From: Arthrobacter sp. E3
GTDB lineage: Bacteria; Actinomycetota; Actinomycetes; Actinomycetales; Micrococcaceae
Length of the DNA: 64,000 nt
Assembly: GCF_017353415.1 (NCBI RefSeq)
Contig: NZ_JAFMPX010000018.1
Span: 1 to 64,000, forward strand
Reading direction: 5' to 3'
Made by a program: the position numbers and the translations under genes. Positions within the stretch are counted from its first letter, which is position 1. The number at the start of each line of letters is the position of its first letter. The notes below the pieces were generated by a model. It was given only the letters and a program-made list of their open reading frames with translations. It was not told where the DNA came from and ran no database searches. Below, in pieces: positions 26,249 through 33,844 of the stretch.

Positions 26249-27772
26249 ATGCCGGACCTTGCAGCAATTCTCGCCCGCACAGCACGCGGATGCCCCAATC
26301 GAATCGCCCTGAGCTTCGCGGGGGCAACCCATACTTACGCAGAGCTTGACCGGCGTGTGAGCCAGCTCGCCAATGAGTTCGTGGCCCGCGGCCTTGCCAA
26401 AGGCGACCGGCTCGTCCTCGTCTCCGGAAACAGCGACGCGTTCGTCATCGCGCTCTACGCAGGCCTGCGGGCAGGGGCGATCGTGGTCCCCGTGAATCCA
26501 CGGTCGGCCCCTCCTGAGGTTGACTACTTCCTGACCGACACCGACGCGAAGCTGCTGGCGTTCGGGCCCGAGGTTGCAGGGGCCATCTCCGCGTGGAAGG
26601 CCTACGACGGGCGCCAAGCCGATGTCCCAACGCTGTGCTTGGGCGCTGCTTCGGGTTACGAGGACGTCCTGGCCTGCTCCGGCGAACAGCCCACCGAGCC
26701 GCCCGCCGTCGAGGTTGCCGAAGACGACGACGCACTCATCATCTACACCTCCGGCACCACCGGGCGGCCCAAGGGGGCGCTGTTTGACCACCATCGCATC
26801 ATTTGGGTGGGCATCAACTCCTGCGTGGGCTTCGGCTTGCGGGTCGGGGAACGGCTGCTGCACGTAGCGCCGCTGTTCCATTCCGCCGATCTGAACCTGG
26901 TGCTCATCCCGGGCATGATGCTCGGTGCCACGCACGTGATTTTGCCGGCATTCGACCCTGAAGCTGTACTGGAGACCATAGAGAAGGAGCGCATCGGGTT
27001 CTTCTTTGGCGTGCCCACCATGTATTCCTTCCTCATGCGCGCCCCCAGCCTCGCAACTCGAGACCTTTCCAGCCTTCGCATCTGCATGTACGGAGCAGCT
27101 CCCATGCCTGCCGGATTGGCGCAGCAGATCGTTGCGGCCCTGCCCAATGCCTGGATTGTCCAAGCCTGCGGCCAGACCGAAGGAGGACCCGGTGGCATCC
27201 TGCTCACCCACGACGAAGTGTTGGAGCGGCCCTCCGCCAGCGGACGCTTCGCCATTGCGAACACCGAAGTCCGTATTGTCGACGCCGACGGAAACGACGT
27301 CGTCCCCGGCCAAGTGGGCGAGATGATCATGCGCGGAGAGACCATGATGAAAGGCTACTGGGGCAAGCCTGAAGCAACCGCGGCGGCCATCAGGGACGGC
27401 TGGGTCCACACCGGCGACCTGGCCCAAGTGGACGACGACGGGTACATCACCCTCGTGGACCGGATGAAGGACATGATCATCACCGGTGGCCACAACGTGT
27501 ACTCCGCTGAGGTCGAAAGTGCCTTGGCAGGCCACCCGGCGGTGGCCGACATCGCCGTCGTCGGCCGTCTGCACAAGATTTACGGTGAAACCGTGGTCGC
27601 AGTGGTCACACTGAGTGATAACCAAGAGTTGACGCTAGCGGAACTCCGCGAATATGGCCATGACCGAATCGCCGACTACAAGCTGCCACGCGAACTTGTC
27701 ATCGCTGAGATTCCGCGCAACCCGTCGGGGAAGATCCTCAAGCACCGCATACGCGATGAAGTTCGCAGTTAA
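26249..27772 (+). CDS. Acyl-CoA synthetase (AMP-forming)
   Basis: This 507-residue ANL-superfamily ligase has A3 motif IIYTSGTTGRPKGAL (about 167), A5-like QACGQTEGG (about 310) and the A7 region DGWVHTGDLAQVDDDGYITLVDRMKDMI (about 385-412). The A10 lysine motif PRNPSGKILKHRIR is near the C-terminus. It activates a carboxylic acid to its CoA thioester with ATP. The ATG at 26249 has GGAG at 6 nt. All catalytic motifs are present, unlike the second ligase of this operon. The acid is not predictable from sequence. Confidence 0.9.
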   Translation: MPDLAAILARTARGCPNRIALSFAGATHTYAELDRRVSQLANEFVARGLAKGDRLVLVSGNSDAFVIALYAGLRAGAIVVPVNPRSAPPEVDYFLTDTDAKLLAFGPEVAGAISAWKAYDGRQADVPTLCLGAASGYEDVLACSGEQPTEPPAVEVAEDDDALIIYTSGTTGRPKGALFDHHRIIWVGINSCVGFGLRVGERLLHVAPLFHSADLNLVLIPGMMLGATHVILPAFDPEAVLETIEKERIGFFFGVPTMYSFLMRAPSLATRDLSSLRICMYGAAPMPAGLAQQIVAALPNAWIVQACGQTEGGPGGILLTHDEVLERPSASGRFAIANTEVRIVDADGNDVVPGQVGEMIMRGETMMKGYWGKPEATAAAIRDGWVHTGDLAQVDDDGYITLVDRMKDMIITGGHNVYSAEVESALAGHPAVADIAVVGRLHKIYGETVVAVVTLSDNQELTLAELREYGHDRIADYKLPRELVIAEIPRNPSGKILKHRIRDEVRS

Positions 27773-27823
27773 TCTACTCGCAGCTGATTTGACCGTCCGA
27801 TCCGCGCACCTTGGAGAGCACTC

Positions 27824-28996
27824 ATGAACCGCGAAGCAGTCATAGTCGACGCCGTCAGGACACCTGTCGGCAAACGCGGAGGCCAGCTGCGGGACTGGCA
27901 TCCTGTGGACCTGCTCGCCCAAACACTTTCAACGCTGGTTGACCGCACGGGCATCGACCACGATCGTCTTGCCGATGTGATCGCTGGGTGCGCCATCCAG
28001 AGCGGGGAACAGGCCGGCAACGTGGCACGCAACGCCATTCTTGGAGCGGGCCTGCCGCTGGCTCTGCCCGGAACCACGATTGACCGTCAGTGCGGATCTG
28101 GCCAGCAGGCAATGCATTTCGCGGCCCAGGCGATCAAGTCCGGGGAATACGACTTCGCCATCGGCGCTGGCGTCGAGTCAATGTCACGTGTCGACCTGGG
28201 CCCGCTCTTCATCCCTGGAGGTCCGAGAGGGACGTGGTACGGGGAGCGGGCGCTGGCACGGTTCGGCGGGCACATTCCGGCCCAGGGACCCTCAGCGGAA
28301 CTCATCGTCACCAAGTGGGGACTCACCCGTGCGCAACTTGATGACTACAGCATCCGCAGCCACCAGCGGGCGGCGGCAGCAACGGAGGCCGGGTACTTCG
28401 CCTCGCAACTGGTGCCGTTGGACGGCGTCGGCAAGGACGGCACGGCCGCACCCATGACGCGTGATGAAGGCATCCGGGCGGTACTGGATCCGGCAAAGAT
28501 GGCTGCCCTCACGCCTGTGTTCTCGCCCGACGGCACCATCACGGCCGGGAACGCTTCCCAAATGAGCGACGGCGCGGCCGCCTTGCTCGTCGCCGAACGA
28601 TCCATTGCGGAAGCGGCTGGACTGCGCCCCCGGGCGCGCATTGTCTCGATGGCCGTCGCCGCCGACGATCCCGTCCTGCAATTTACGGCCGTCGTTCCCG
28701 CGAGCCGGCGGGCACTGGATCAGGCAGGCCTGGGCATTCACGATATGGACCTCGTTGAAGTCAACGAAGCGTTCGCACCCGTTCCGCTGCTGTGGGCCAC
28801 CGAATTCAGCTACCCCCAGGAGCAGATCAACGTCAACGGCGGCTCCATCGCCATGGGACATCCGCTCGGATCCACGGGAGCCCGTTTGCTGACCCAGCTG
28901 GTCAACGAACTTGAGCGCCGTGAAGCCAGATACGGGCTGCTCACTATTTGCGAGGGCGGCGGCATGGCCAACGCCACGATCATCGAGAGAATCTAA
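27824..28996 (+). CDS. Acetyl-CoA acetyltransferase (thiolase)
   Basis: This 390-residue degradative-type thiolase has the nucleophilic Cys in DRQCGSGQQAMHFA (about 89), the His in GGSIAMGHPLGSTGAR (about 346) and the second Cys in TICEGGGMANA (about 380). It cleaves 3-ketoacyl-CoA with CoA to give acetyl-CoA and a shortened acyl-CoA. It lies third in the operon between the two ligases, consistent with a beta-oxidation-type route. Confidence 0.92.
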   Translation: MNREAVIVDAVRTPVGKRGGQLRDWHPVDLLAQTLSTLVDRTGIDHDRLADVIAGCAIQSGEQAGNVARNAILGAGLPLALPGTTIDRQCGSGQQAMHFAAQAIKSGEYDFAIGAGVESMSRVDLGPLFIPGGPRGTWYGERALARFGGHIPAQGPSAELIVTKWGLTRAQLDDYSIRSHQRAAAATEAGYFASQLVPLDGVGKDGTAAPMTRDEGIRAVLDPAKMAALTPVFSPDGTITAGNASQMSDGAAALLVAERSIAEAAGLRPRARIVSMAVAADDPVLQFTAVVPASRRALDQAGLGIHDMDLVEVNEAFAPVPLLWATEFSYPQEQINVNGGSIAMGHPLGSTGARLLTQLVNELERREARYGLLTICEGGGMANATIIERI

Positions 28997-29018
28997 GCGC
29001 CCATTCAAAGGAACATTC

Positions 29019-30128
29019 ATGGCAATGATTTCACGACCAATTGTCACCGGCTTTCCCTCCACCATGGGCGACGACATCCAGCTGAACACCACCACGCTGA
29101 TCCACCATGGCGCGCGCACACACGGGGACCACGAGATTGTCTACCGCACCTCCAGCGGCGGATGGGACCGGTACACGTACGCAGACCCCTACGCCCGGAT
29201 CAACCGCGGCGCCAACGCACTGCGCTCACTCGGCGTGGGCCCGGCAACCCTAGTGGGCATCATCGACTGGAACAGCCGCCGCCACTTTGAGCTCTACCGG
29301 GCCATCCCCGGGCTGGCTGCCGTCACGGTGCAGCTGAATCTGCGGCTGGGGCCTGAGGACCTCAGCTACGTGGTCAGCGACAGCGGCACATCGGTGATCT
29401 GCGTGGATGAATCCCTGCTGCCGTTGGCAGAAGCAGTGGCACCATCCATGCCCGGCGTCACAACGTGGATCATCATGAGCGACAAACCGATGAACGAAAT
29501 CCACACGTCACTGCCCAACGCCCACCACTACGAGGATCTCCTCGCCGCGAACGAGCCGGACATCGAATGGCCCGAAGTGGACGAGCGCTCCGCCTATGGC
29601 GCCTGCTACACGACAGGCACAACAGGCCGCCCCAAGGGCGTCTTCTACTCACACCGTGCGATTGTCCGGCCTGGCCGCCACTACGCCGAGGACACCGGAC
29701 CGTTGACGGATGCACTCATCGCCGAGGGCGTAACCATCACCAATGGTGCGCCCGTCATCTTTATCCCGATGCTTCATTACATCGAGACGCTCAAGGTCAA
29801 ACCTGATCTCACACAACTGCGCCTGCTGTCTGGGGCCACCGAGACGACGCCCCTCGTCACCATGAACACGTACAAGCCGAATGTTCTGGCATGCCTTTCC
29901 GCCAAAGATCTGTTGGACAGCTTCATCGACGGTTACTGGCGTAGTGGTGACGTCGGGACCATCGACATGGAGAACCTGCTCCTGAGCCATCTGGGCATCG
30001 CAGAGGCCGCCGTCATCGAGCTCAACGACGTCCGCGCGCACCTCTCATCCGGAGCGAACGCGCAGCAATTTACGCAGATACGTCAGTTGCCGACTGATGC
30101 CCCCATTACCACTTCAAAAAAATATTAG
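29019..30128 (+). pseudogene. Acyl-CoA synthetase with multiple internal deletions
   Basis: The first 215 residues align with medium-chain acyl-CoA ligases (RYTYADPYARINRGANALR; ATP motif CYTTGTTGRPKGVFYSHR). From there on, conserved blocks are missing but the frame stays open. The segment before LTDALIAEGVTITNGAPVIF is lost, SGATE is joined directly to TTPLVTMNTYKP, and the block holding the GELxVRGP region before GYWRSGDVGTID is gone. The hinge (DRxKD) before MENLLLSHLG and the whole C-terminal A10 lysine domain are also absent. The product is 369 residues against about 540 expected. It cannot complete adenylation-thioesterification. The start at 29019 has AGGAAC. Retention of the frame across several deletions is odd. 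Confidence 0.8.
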
Positions 30129-30137
30129 GAGTACCTC

Positions 30138-31292
30138 ATGATTTTGGACGACTACCGCTCACCATGGCGCACCGAAGAACTTGACGACCTCCGGGCAATG
30201 GTCAGGACCTTTCTGAACAAGGAGTCCGCTCCCCACCATGCCCGTTGGGCGCAGCAGCATGGCGTGGACCGGGACTTTTGGAAACAGGCAGGTGAGGCCG
30301 GGCTGCTGTGCATCAGCATCCCGGAGGAATACGGAGGCGGAGGGGGCACGTTCGCCCACGAAGCAGTAATTATGGAGGAACAGGCCCGCATCGCGGACAC
30401 CGCATGGGCGAACGTTGTGCACAGCGCCATCGTGGCCCACTACATTGCCGCATTCGGCACCGAGGAGCAGAAACAGCGCTGGCTACCGGGCATGGCATCC
30501 GGGGAGCTTGTCGGTGCCATCGCGATGACCGAGCCCACAACAGGGTCCGATCTGCAGAGCATTCGCACCCGCGCGCGGCAGGATGGGGACAGCTACGTGG
30601 TCAACGGCTCCAAGACGTTCATCTCCAACGGAACCCACTGCGACCTGGTCATCATTGCCGCGCGCACCAGCGAGGAGGCCGGTGGCAAGGGAATGTCCCT
30701 CATCATCGCCGAAACGAACGGGCTCGCAGGCTTTGAACGCGGCCGCGTGCTGGAGAAGATCGGCATGCACGGCCAGGATACCCGCGAGCTGGCCTTCGTG
30801 GACATGCGTGTCCCGGCCGGGAATGTGTTGGGCGGAGTCGAAGGACTCGGGTTCATCCAGCTCATGCAGCAACTCCCCCAGGAGCGGCTCGCGATCGCTG
30901 TCGGGGCGGCTGCGGAGTGTGAGTTCGCTGTTCGCGAGGCAACGGCGTACGCGAGCGACCGGGATGCGTTCGGGAAGAATCTGCTGGCCTTCCAAAACAC
31001 CAGGTTTGTGCTGGCCGAGTGTGTTGCAGACAGCTTGGCCGCCCGCACCCTCGTGGACCACTGCATCGCACAGCACGTCACCGGCGATCTCGATGCGGCC
31101 ACCGCGTCCCTCGCCAAGTTCTGGTGCACCGACATGCAGAACAAGGTGGTGGATCGGTGCCTCCAGATCTTCGGCGGCTACGGCTACATGACCGAGTACC
31201 CCATTGCCCGAAGGTTCGCCGCTGCGCGTGTTCAGAAGATCTACGGCGGCACCAACGAGATCATGAAGGAACTGGTCGCTCGGTCGTTGTAA
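30138..31292 (+). CDS. Acyl-CoA dehydrogenase
   Basis: This 384-residue FAD enzyme has the usual N-terminal helical domain (IPEEYGGGGGTFAHEA), the FAD/substrate motif IAMTEPTTGSDLQSI (about 128) and C-terminal FGGYGYMTEYPIARRF and YGGTNEIMKELVARSL. The position of the medium-chain catalytic Glu (YEGT) is Gly here, as in long-chain/isovaleryl-like enzymes whose catalytic Glu lies earlier in the chain. It oxidises acyl-CoA to enoyl-CoA, passing electrons to ETF. TTAGGAG supports the start. It is the last gene of the operon; a hairpin follows. Confidence 0.92.
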   Translation: MILDDYRSPWRTEELDDLRAMVRTFLNKESAPHHARWAQQHGVDRDFWKQAGEAGLLCISIPEEYGGGGGTFAHEAVIMEEQARIADTAWANVVHSAIVAHYIAAFGTEEQKQRWLPGMASGELVGAIAMTEPTTGSDLQSIRTRARQDGDSYVVNGSKTFISNGTHCDLVIIAARTSEEAGGKGMSLIIAETNGLAGFERGRVLEKIGMHGQDTRELAFVDMRVPAGNVLGGVEGLGFIQLMQQLPQERLAIAVGAAAECEFAVREATAYASDRDAFGKNLLAFQNTRFVLAECVADSLAARTLVDHCIAQHVTGDLDAATASLAKFWCTDMQNKVVDRCLQIFGGYGYMTEYPIARRFAAARVQKIYGGTNEIMKELVARSL

Positions 31293-31301
31293 AACTGCGG
31301 A

Positions 31302-31322
31302 GGACGTTCCTAACGAACGTCC
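31302..31322. terminator. Bidirectional terminator hairpin
   Basis: GGACGTTC and GAACGTCC form a perfect 8-bp stem with a 5-nt loop. It lies between the convergent acyl-CoA dehydrogenase and LigD-polymerase genes and overlaps the latter's stop codon. Confidence 0.55.
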
Positions 31323-32191
31323 CCCAACTTGGGAGTGGTGCCGCCGGCAATCCTAGCCAGCACCTGTCGGTAGTCCAACTGGTCCACTTTGGCCGGTATG
31401 ATCTCATCCCAGTTCCGCGGTGCGGCCACGGTCGGCCTGGCCCGGCCTCGCAGGGAGTAGGGAACCGCCGTCGTCTTAGCAGGCCAGTTCTGGCTCCAGT
31501 CGATGAACACCTTTCCGCGCCTCAGGGCGCGGCCCATCCGGCTGACCACCAAGTCCGGGTGGTCAGCTTCCAGCGACAGCGCCACGCAGTGCGCCAGGTG
31601 CGCAATATCGTCGGACGTCCTTTTCCCGTCAAGCCCGGCGTAGAGATGGATGCCTTTGCTGCCGCTGGTGACAGGCAGTGAGCGCAAGCCACGCTGCTCC
31701 AGTGCGTCCCGTGCCAAAAGTGCGACGGCGGCACACTCAGCTAGGCCGACGCCCTCCCCCGGATCCAGGTCAAGCACCAGGCGGTCCGGGTTTTGCGGGG
31801 TGCCGTCGTTGGCAAATCTCCATTGTGGCACGTGGATCTCCAACGCCGAGATCTGGGCCAGCCACACCAGGGTGCGGGCGTCGTTCACGAGCGGATAGTC
31901 GTTGTCGTGGTCCCTGTGGTGCATGGTTCGGCGCTGGACCCAATCCGGGGTGGCGGCGTCGAGGTTCTTTTGAAAGAAACTCTTTCCAGGCTCAGCAGCC
32001 GTCCCAACCCCCTGCACCCAGCGTTTTCTGGTGGCCGGGCGGTCCTTTGCCCAGGGGATCAGCATGGGGGCTGCCCGCAAGTAATACATGGCGACGTCGT
32101 GCTTGGTGGTCCCGGTCTCGGGGTACAGGATCCTGCCGGGATTACTCAGCGTCACTGTTTCACCGTCAACGGCAACGTCCTGCCGGTTCAT
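31310..32191 (-). CDS. Stand-alone LigD-type polymerase/primase domain (PrimPol)
   Basis: This 293-residue protein corresponds to the LigD polymerase domain of bacterial non-homologous end joining. VLDLDPGEG (about 144) supplies the catalytic Asp pair, SGSKGIHLYAGL (about 180) the His motif and RRGKVFIDWSQN (about 225) the third acidic residue. No ligase or nuclease domain follows; the frame ends properly at a stop. Homologues extend synthesis at breaks and add ribonucleotides. Its ATG overlaps the stop of the USP gene (ATGA), so it is co-expressed with a stress protein behind a DosR-like box, suggesting repair in non-growing cells. Confidence 0.88.
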   Translation of the reverse strand: MNRQDVAVDGETVTLSNPGRILYPETGTTKHDVAMYYLRAAPMLIPWAKDRPATRKRWVQGVGTAAEPGKSFFQKNLDAATPDWVQRRTMHHRDHDNDYPLVNDARTLVWLAQISALEIHVPQWRFANDGTPQNPDRLVLDLDPGEGVGLAECAAVALLARDALEQRGLRSLPVTSGSKGIHLYAGLDGKRTSDDIAHLAHCVALSLEADHPDLVVSRMGRALRRGKVFIDWSQNWPAKTTAVPYSLRGRARPTVAAPRNWDEIIPAKVDQLDYRQVLARIAGGTTPKLGDVR

Positions 32192-32673
32192 GCCACGCCC
32201 GGCCCGCCATCACCTTCGCCGCTTGATTCTTCCACGGAGCCCGTTGGATTCATGATCAGTACCGGGCAGCGTGCATATGAAACGCATGCCTGGCTGACGG
32301 ACCCCAAGAGAAGTCCGGCAAACCCCCCTCTGCCCCGTCGTCCCAGCACCAGCATTTCCGCGCCGTCGGAGGACTCGACCAGGGTTTGCCTCGGCAGGCC
32401 CTGGACCAGCCTGGTGGAGACGTTGTCAGGTGTTTTCTCCCCAAAGGCTTTGACCATGGTTTCTTCGAGGTTCTTCCGGGCTCCATCTTCAAAGTTCACC
32501 GTCCCCAGTGCATAGGGGACGGCCAGTGCCGCGGGGACACTCCAGCATGCAATGGCTTCAACGTGCGCACCGATTGCCGTGGCGAGGTGTTCGGCCCGCC
32601 GAAGTGCCGCGATGGAACCCACGGAGCCGTCAACGCCCACCACTATGCGCCGCATTTCGTCTTCAGTGTTCAT
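32188..32673 (-). CDS. Universal stress protein (single domain)
   Basis: This 161-residue UspA protein begins with IVVGVDGSVGSIAAL and has the ATP motif GRRGRGGFAGLLLGSVS near residue 120. The ATG at 32673 is preceded by GAGGAA; the longer frame to 32973 has no ribosome site. A DosR-like box (32750-32765) lies about 77 bp upstream, in the gap shared with the divergent response regulator. It is translationally coupled to the LigD-polymerase gene. Confidence 0.92.
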   Translation of the reverse strand: MNTEDEMRRIVVGVDGSVGSIAALRRAEHLATAIGAHVEAIACWSVPAALAVPYALGTVNFEDGARKNLEETMVKAFGEKTPDNVSTRLVQGLPRQTLVESSDGAEMLVLGRRGRGGFAGLLLGSVSQACVSYARCPVLIMNPTGSVEESSGEGDGGPGVA

Positions 32674-32929
32674 TTGCTGTTCCTCTGTTCTTTGGCTTGC
32701 TGCTGAACCTAGCTGGTTCCCATGCTGGCTCAGACGGCACGTTGTGTCTAGGGTCAAAAGGCACCGTTCCGGCCCCACCCTTTCACGGGTTGGGCGCCCC
32801 GTTGACGTCTGCTTCAGGTGCACCCAATTGGGGTCTTTGGACCATGGTGCCCCCGGAGGCGTTGGGCGAGCATGGAATTGTCCTGCACTATTGATGACTC
32901 GGCACCAAAATCTTGACAAGGAGGATGTT
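32674..32929. other. Divergent control region of USP-PrimPol and response regulator
   Basis: This 256-bp stretch has no gene of its own. It contains the DosR-like box at 32750-32765. A very strong ribosome site (AAGGAGG, 32918-32924) at the far end belongs to the long form of the response regulator. TTGACA at 32913-32918 overlaps that site and lacks a matching -10. Confidence 0.6.
32750..32765. promoter_or_regulatory. DosR-like box (USP/response regulator gap)
   Basis: AGGGTCAAAAGGCACC. It shares AGGGTC-AA-GGCACC with the box at 45727 and with the site upstream of PEP synthase at 39616. It is placed for control of the USP-PrimPol operon and possibly the response regulator itself. Confidence 0.6.
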
Positions 32930-33814
32930 ATGCCTCTCCCCACCGACGGCGCTTGCATCCCTGCGCGACGCAAACGGCAGGGGATCAGAATGACACCCGC
33001 TCAACACAGGACCAGTGAAACGCTCCGTTTGCCCGGCACTCCAGTGGTGTTGGAGAATGGCCTCTCGAGGCTGCCAGCGCAGCCGAAGGGCCCTACGGAA
33101 CCAACGCCGCCGGAGGTGGGCATGGAATCCGGTCAAAATTCGACGGAGGAAATGAGCATGAAAGAGCAGTCTGCTGACAAGGCTGGTCCGCCTCCCATAC
33201 GAGTTTTCATTTTGGATGACCATGAGCTGGTGCGGCTGGGCCTGCAGGAGCTGCTGGAAGGCCAAGGCTTCACGGTGGTCGGTTCTTCCGGCACAGCAGC
33301 GGAAGCCACCCGCCTCATCCCCGCATTGCGTCCCGACGTATCCGTGTTGGATGCCCGGCTGCCTGACGGAACCGGCATCGAAGTGTGCCGCGACGTTCGC
33401 TCGGTCGACCCCACACTCAGGTGCCTGATCCTGACCAGCTACGACGACGAGCAGGCTCTCCGGGGTGCCGTGCTGGCAGGGGCGTCCGGATACGTACTGA
33501 AGGAAATTGGCGGCACTGACTTGTTGACGGCCATCAAGCTGGCCGCCAGCGGTGAATCCTTGTTCGACGCCGCGCTGAAGCGCAGGATCATCGCAGGGCT
33601 GGCTGAACCTGTTCCCCTTGACCCGCGCGTGGCCAGCCTCACGGCGCAGGAGCGGCGCGTCTTGGCGCTCATCGGCCAAGGAATGACCAACCGGCAAATT
33701 GGTGGTGAGCTTTTCCTGGCCGAGAAGACCGTGAAGAACTATGTTTCGTCACTGCTGGCAAAGCTTGGTTTCGAACGGCGCACGCAGGCAGCCGTGTACA
33801 TCACCGAGAAATAG
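32930..33814 (+). CDS. NarL/DosR-type response regulator
   Basis: The conserved protein is a receiver domain (RVFILDDHELVRLGLQELL; phosphoacceptor Asp in DVSVLDARLPDG; Lys in GYVLKEIGG) followed by a LuxR-type HTH (LTAQERRVLALIGQGMTNRQIGGELFLAEKTVKNY). This is the DevR/DosR arrangement. Two starts compete. ATG 33158 (218 aa, GGAGG 8 nt upstream) gives the usual length. ATG 32930 has an almost perfect AAGGAGG site and adds 76 unconserved, Pro/Arg-rich residues in frame. It is convergent with the sensor kinase gene on the opposite strand, its likely partner. It is expected to bind the DosR-like boxes. Confidence 0.9.
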   Translation: MPLPTDGACIPARRKRQGIRMTPAQHRTSETLRLPGTPVVLENGLSRLPAQPKGPTEPTPPEVGMESGQNSTEEMSMKEQSADKAGPPPIRVFILDDHELVRLGLQELLEGQGFTVVGSSGTAAEATRLIPALRPDVSVLDARLPDGTGIEVCRDVRSVDPTLRCLILTSYDDEQALRGAVLAGASGYVLKEIGGTDLLTAIKLAASGESLFDAALKRRIIAGLAEPVPLDPRVASLTAQERRVLALIGQGMTNRQIGGELFLAEKTVKNYVSSLLAKLGFERRTQAAVYITEK

Positions 33815-33844
33815 CCAGACGGGATTCGGGCACGTGCCTGCTGT

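Noticed and set aside
32674-32973. 100-residue N-terminal extension of the USP at 32188
   Set aside because: There is no ribosome site or USP homology before 32673, and it would swallow the divergent regulatory region.
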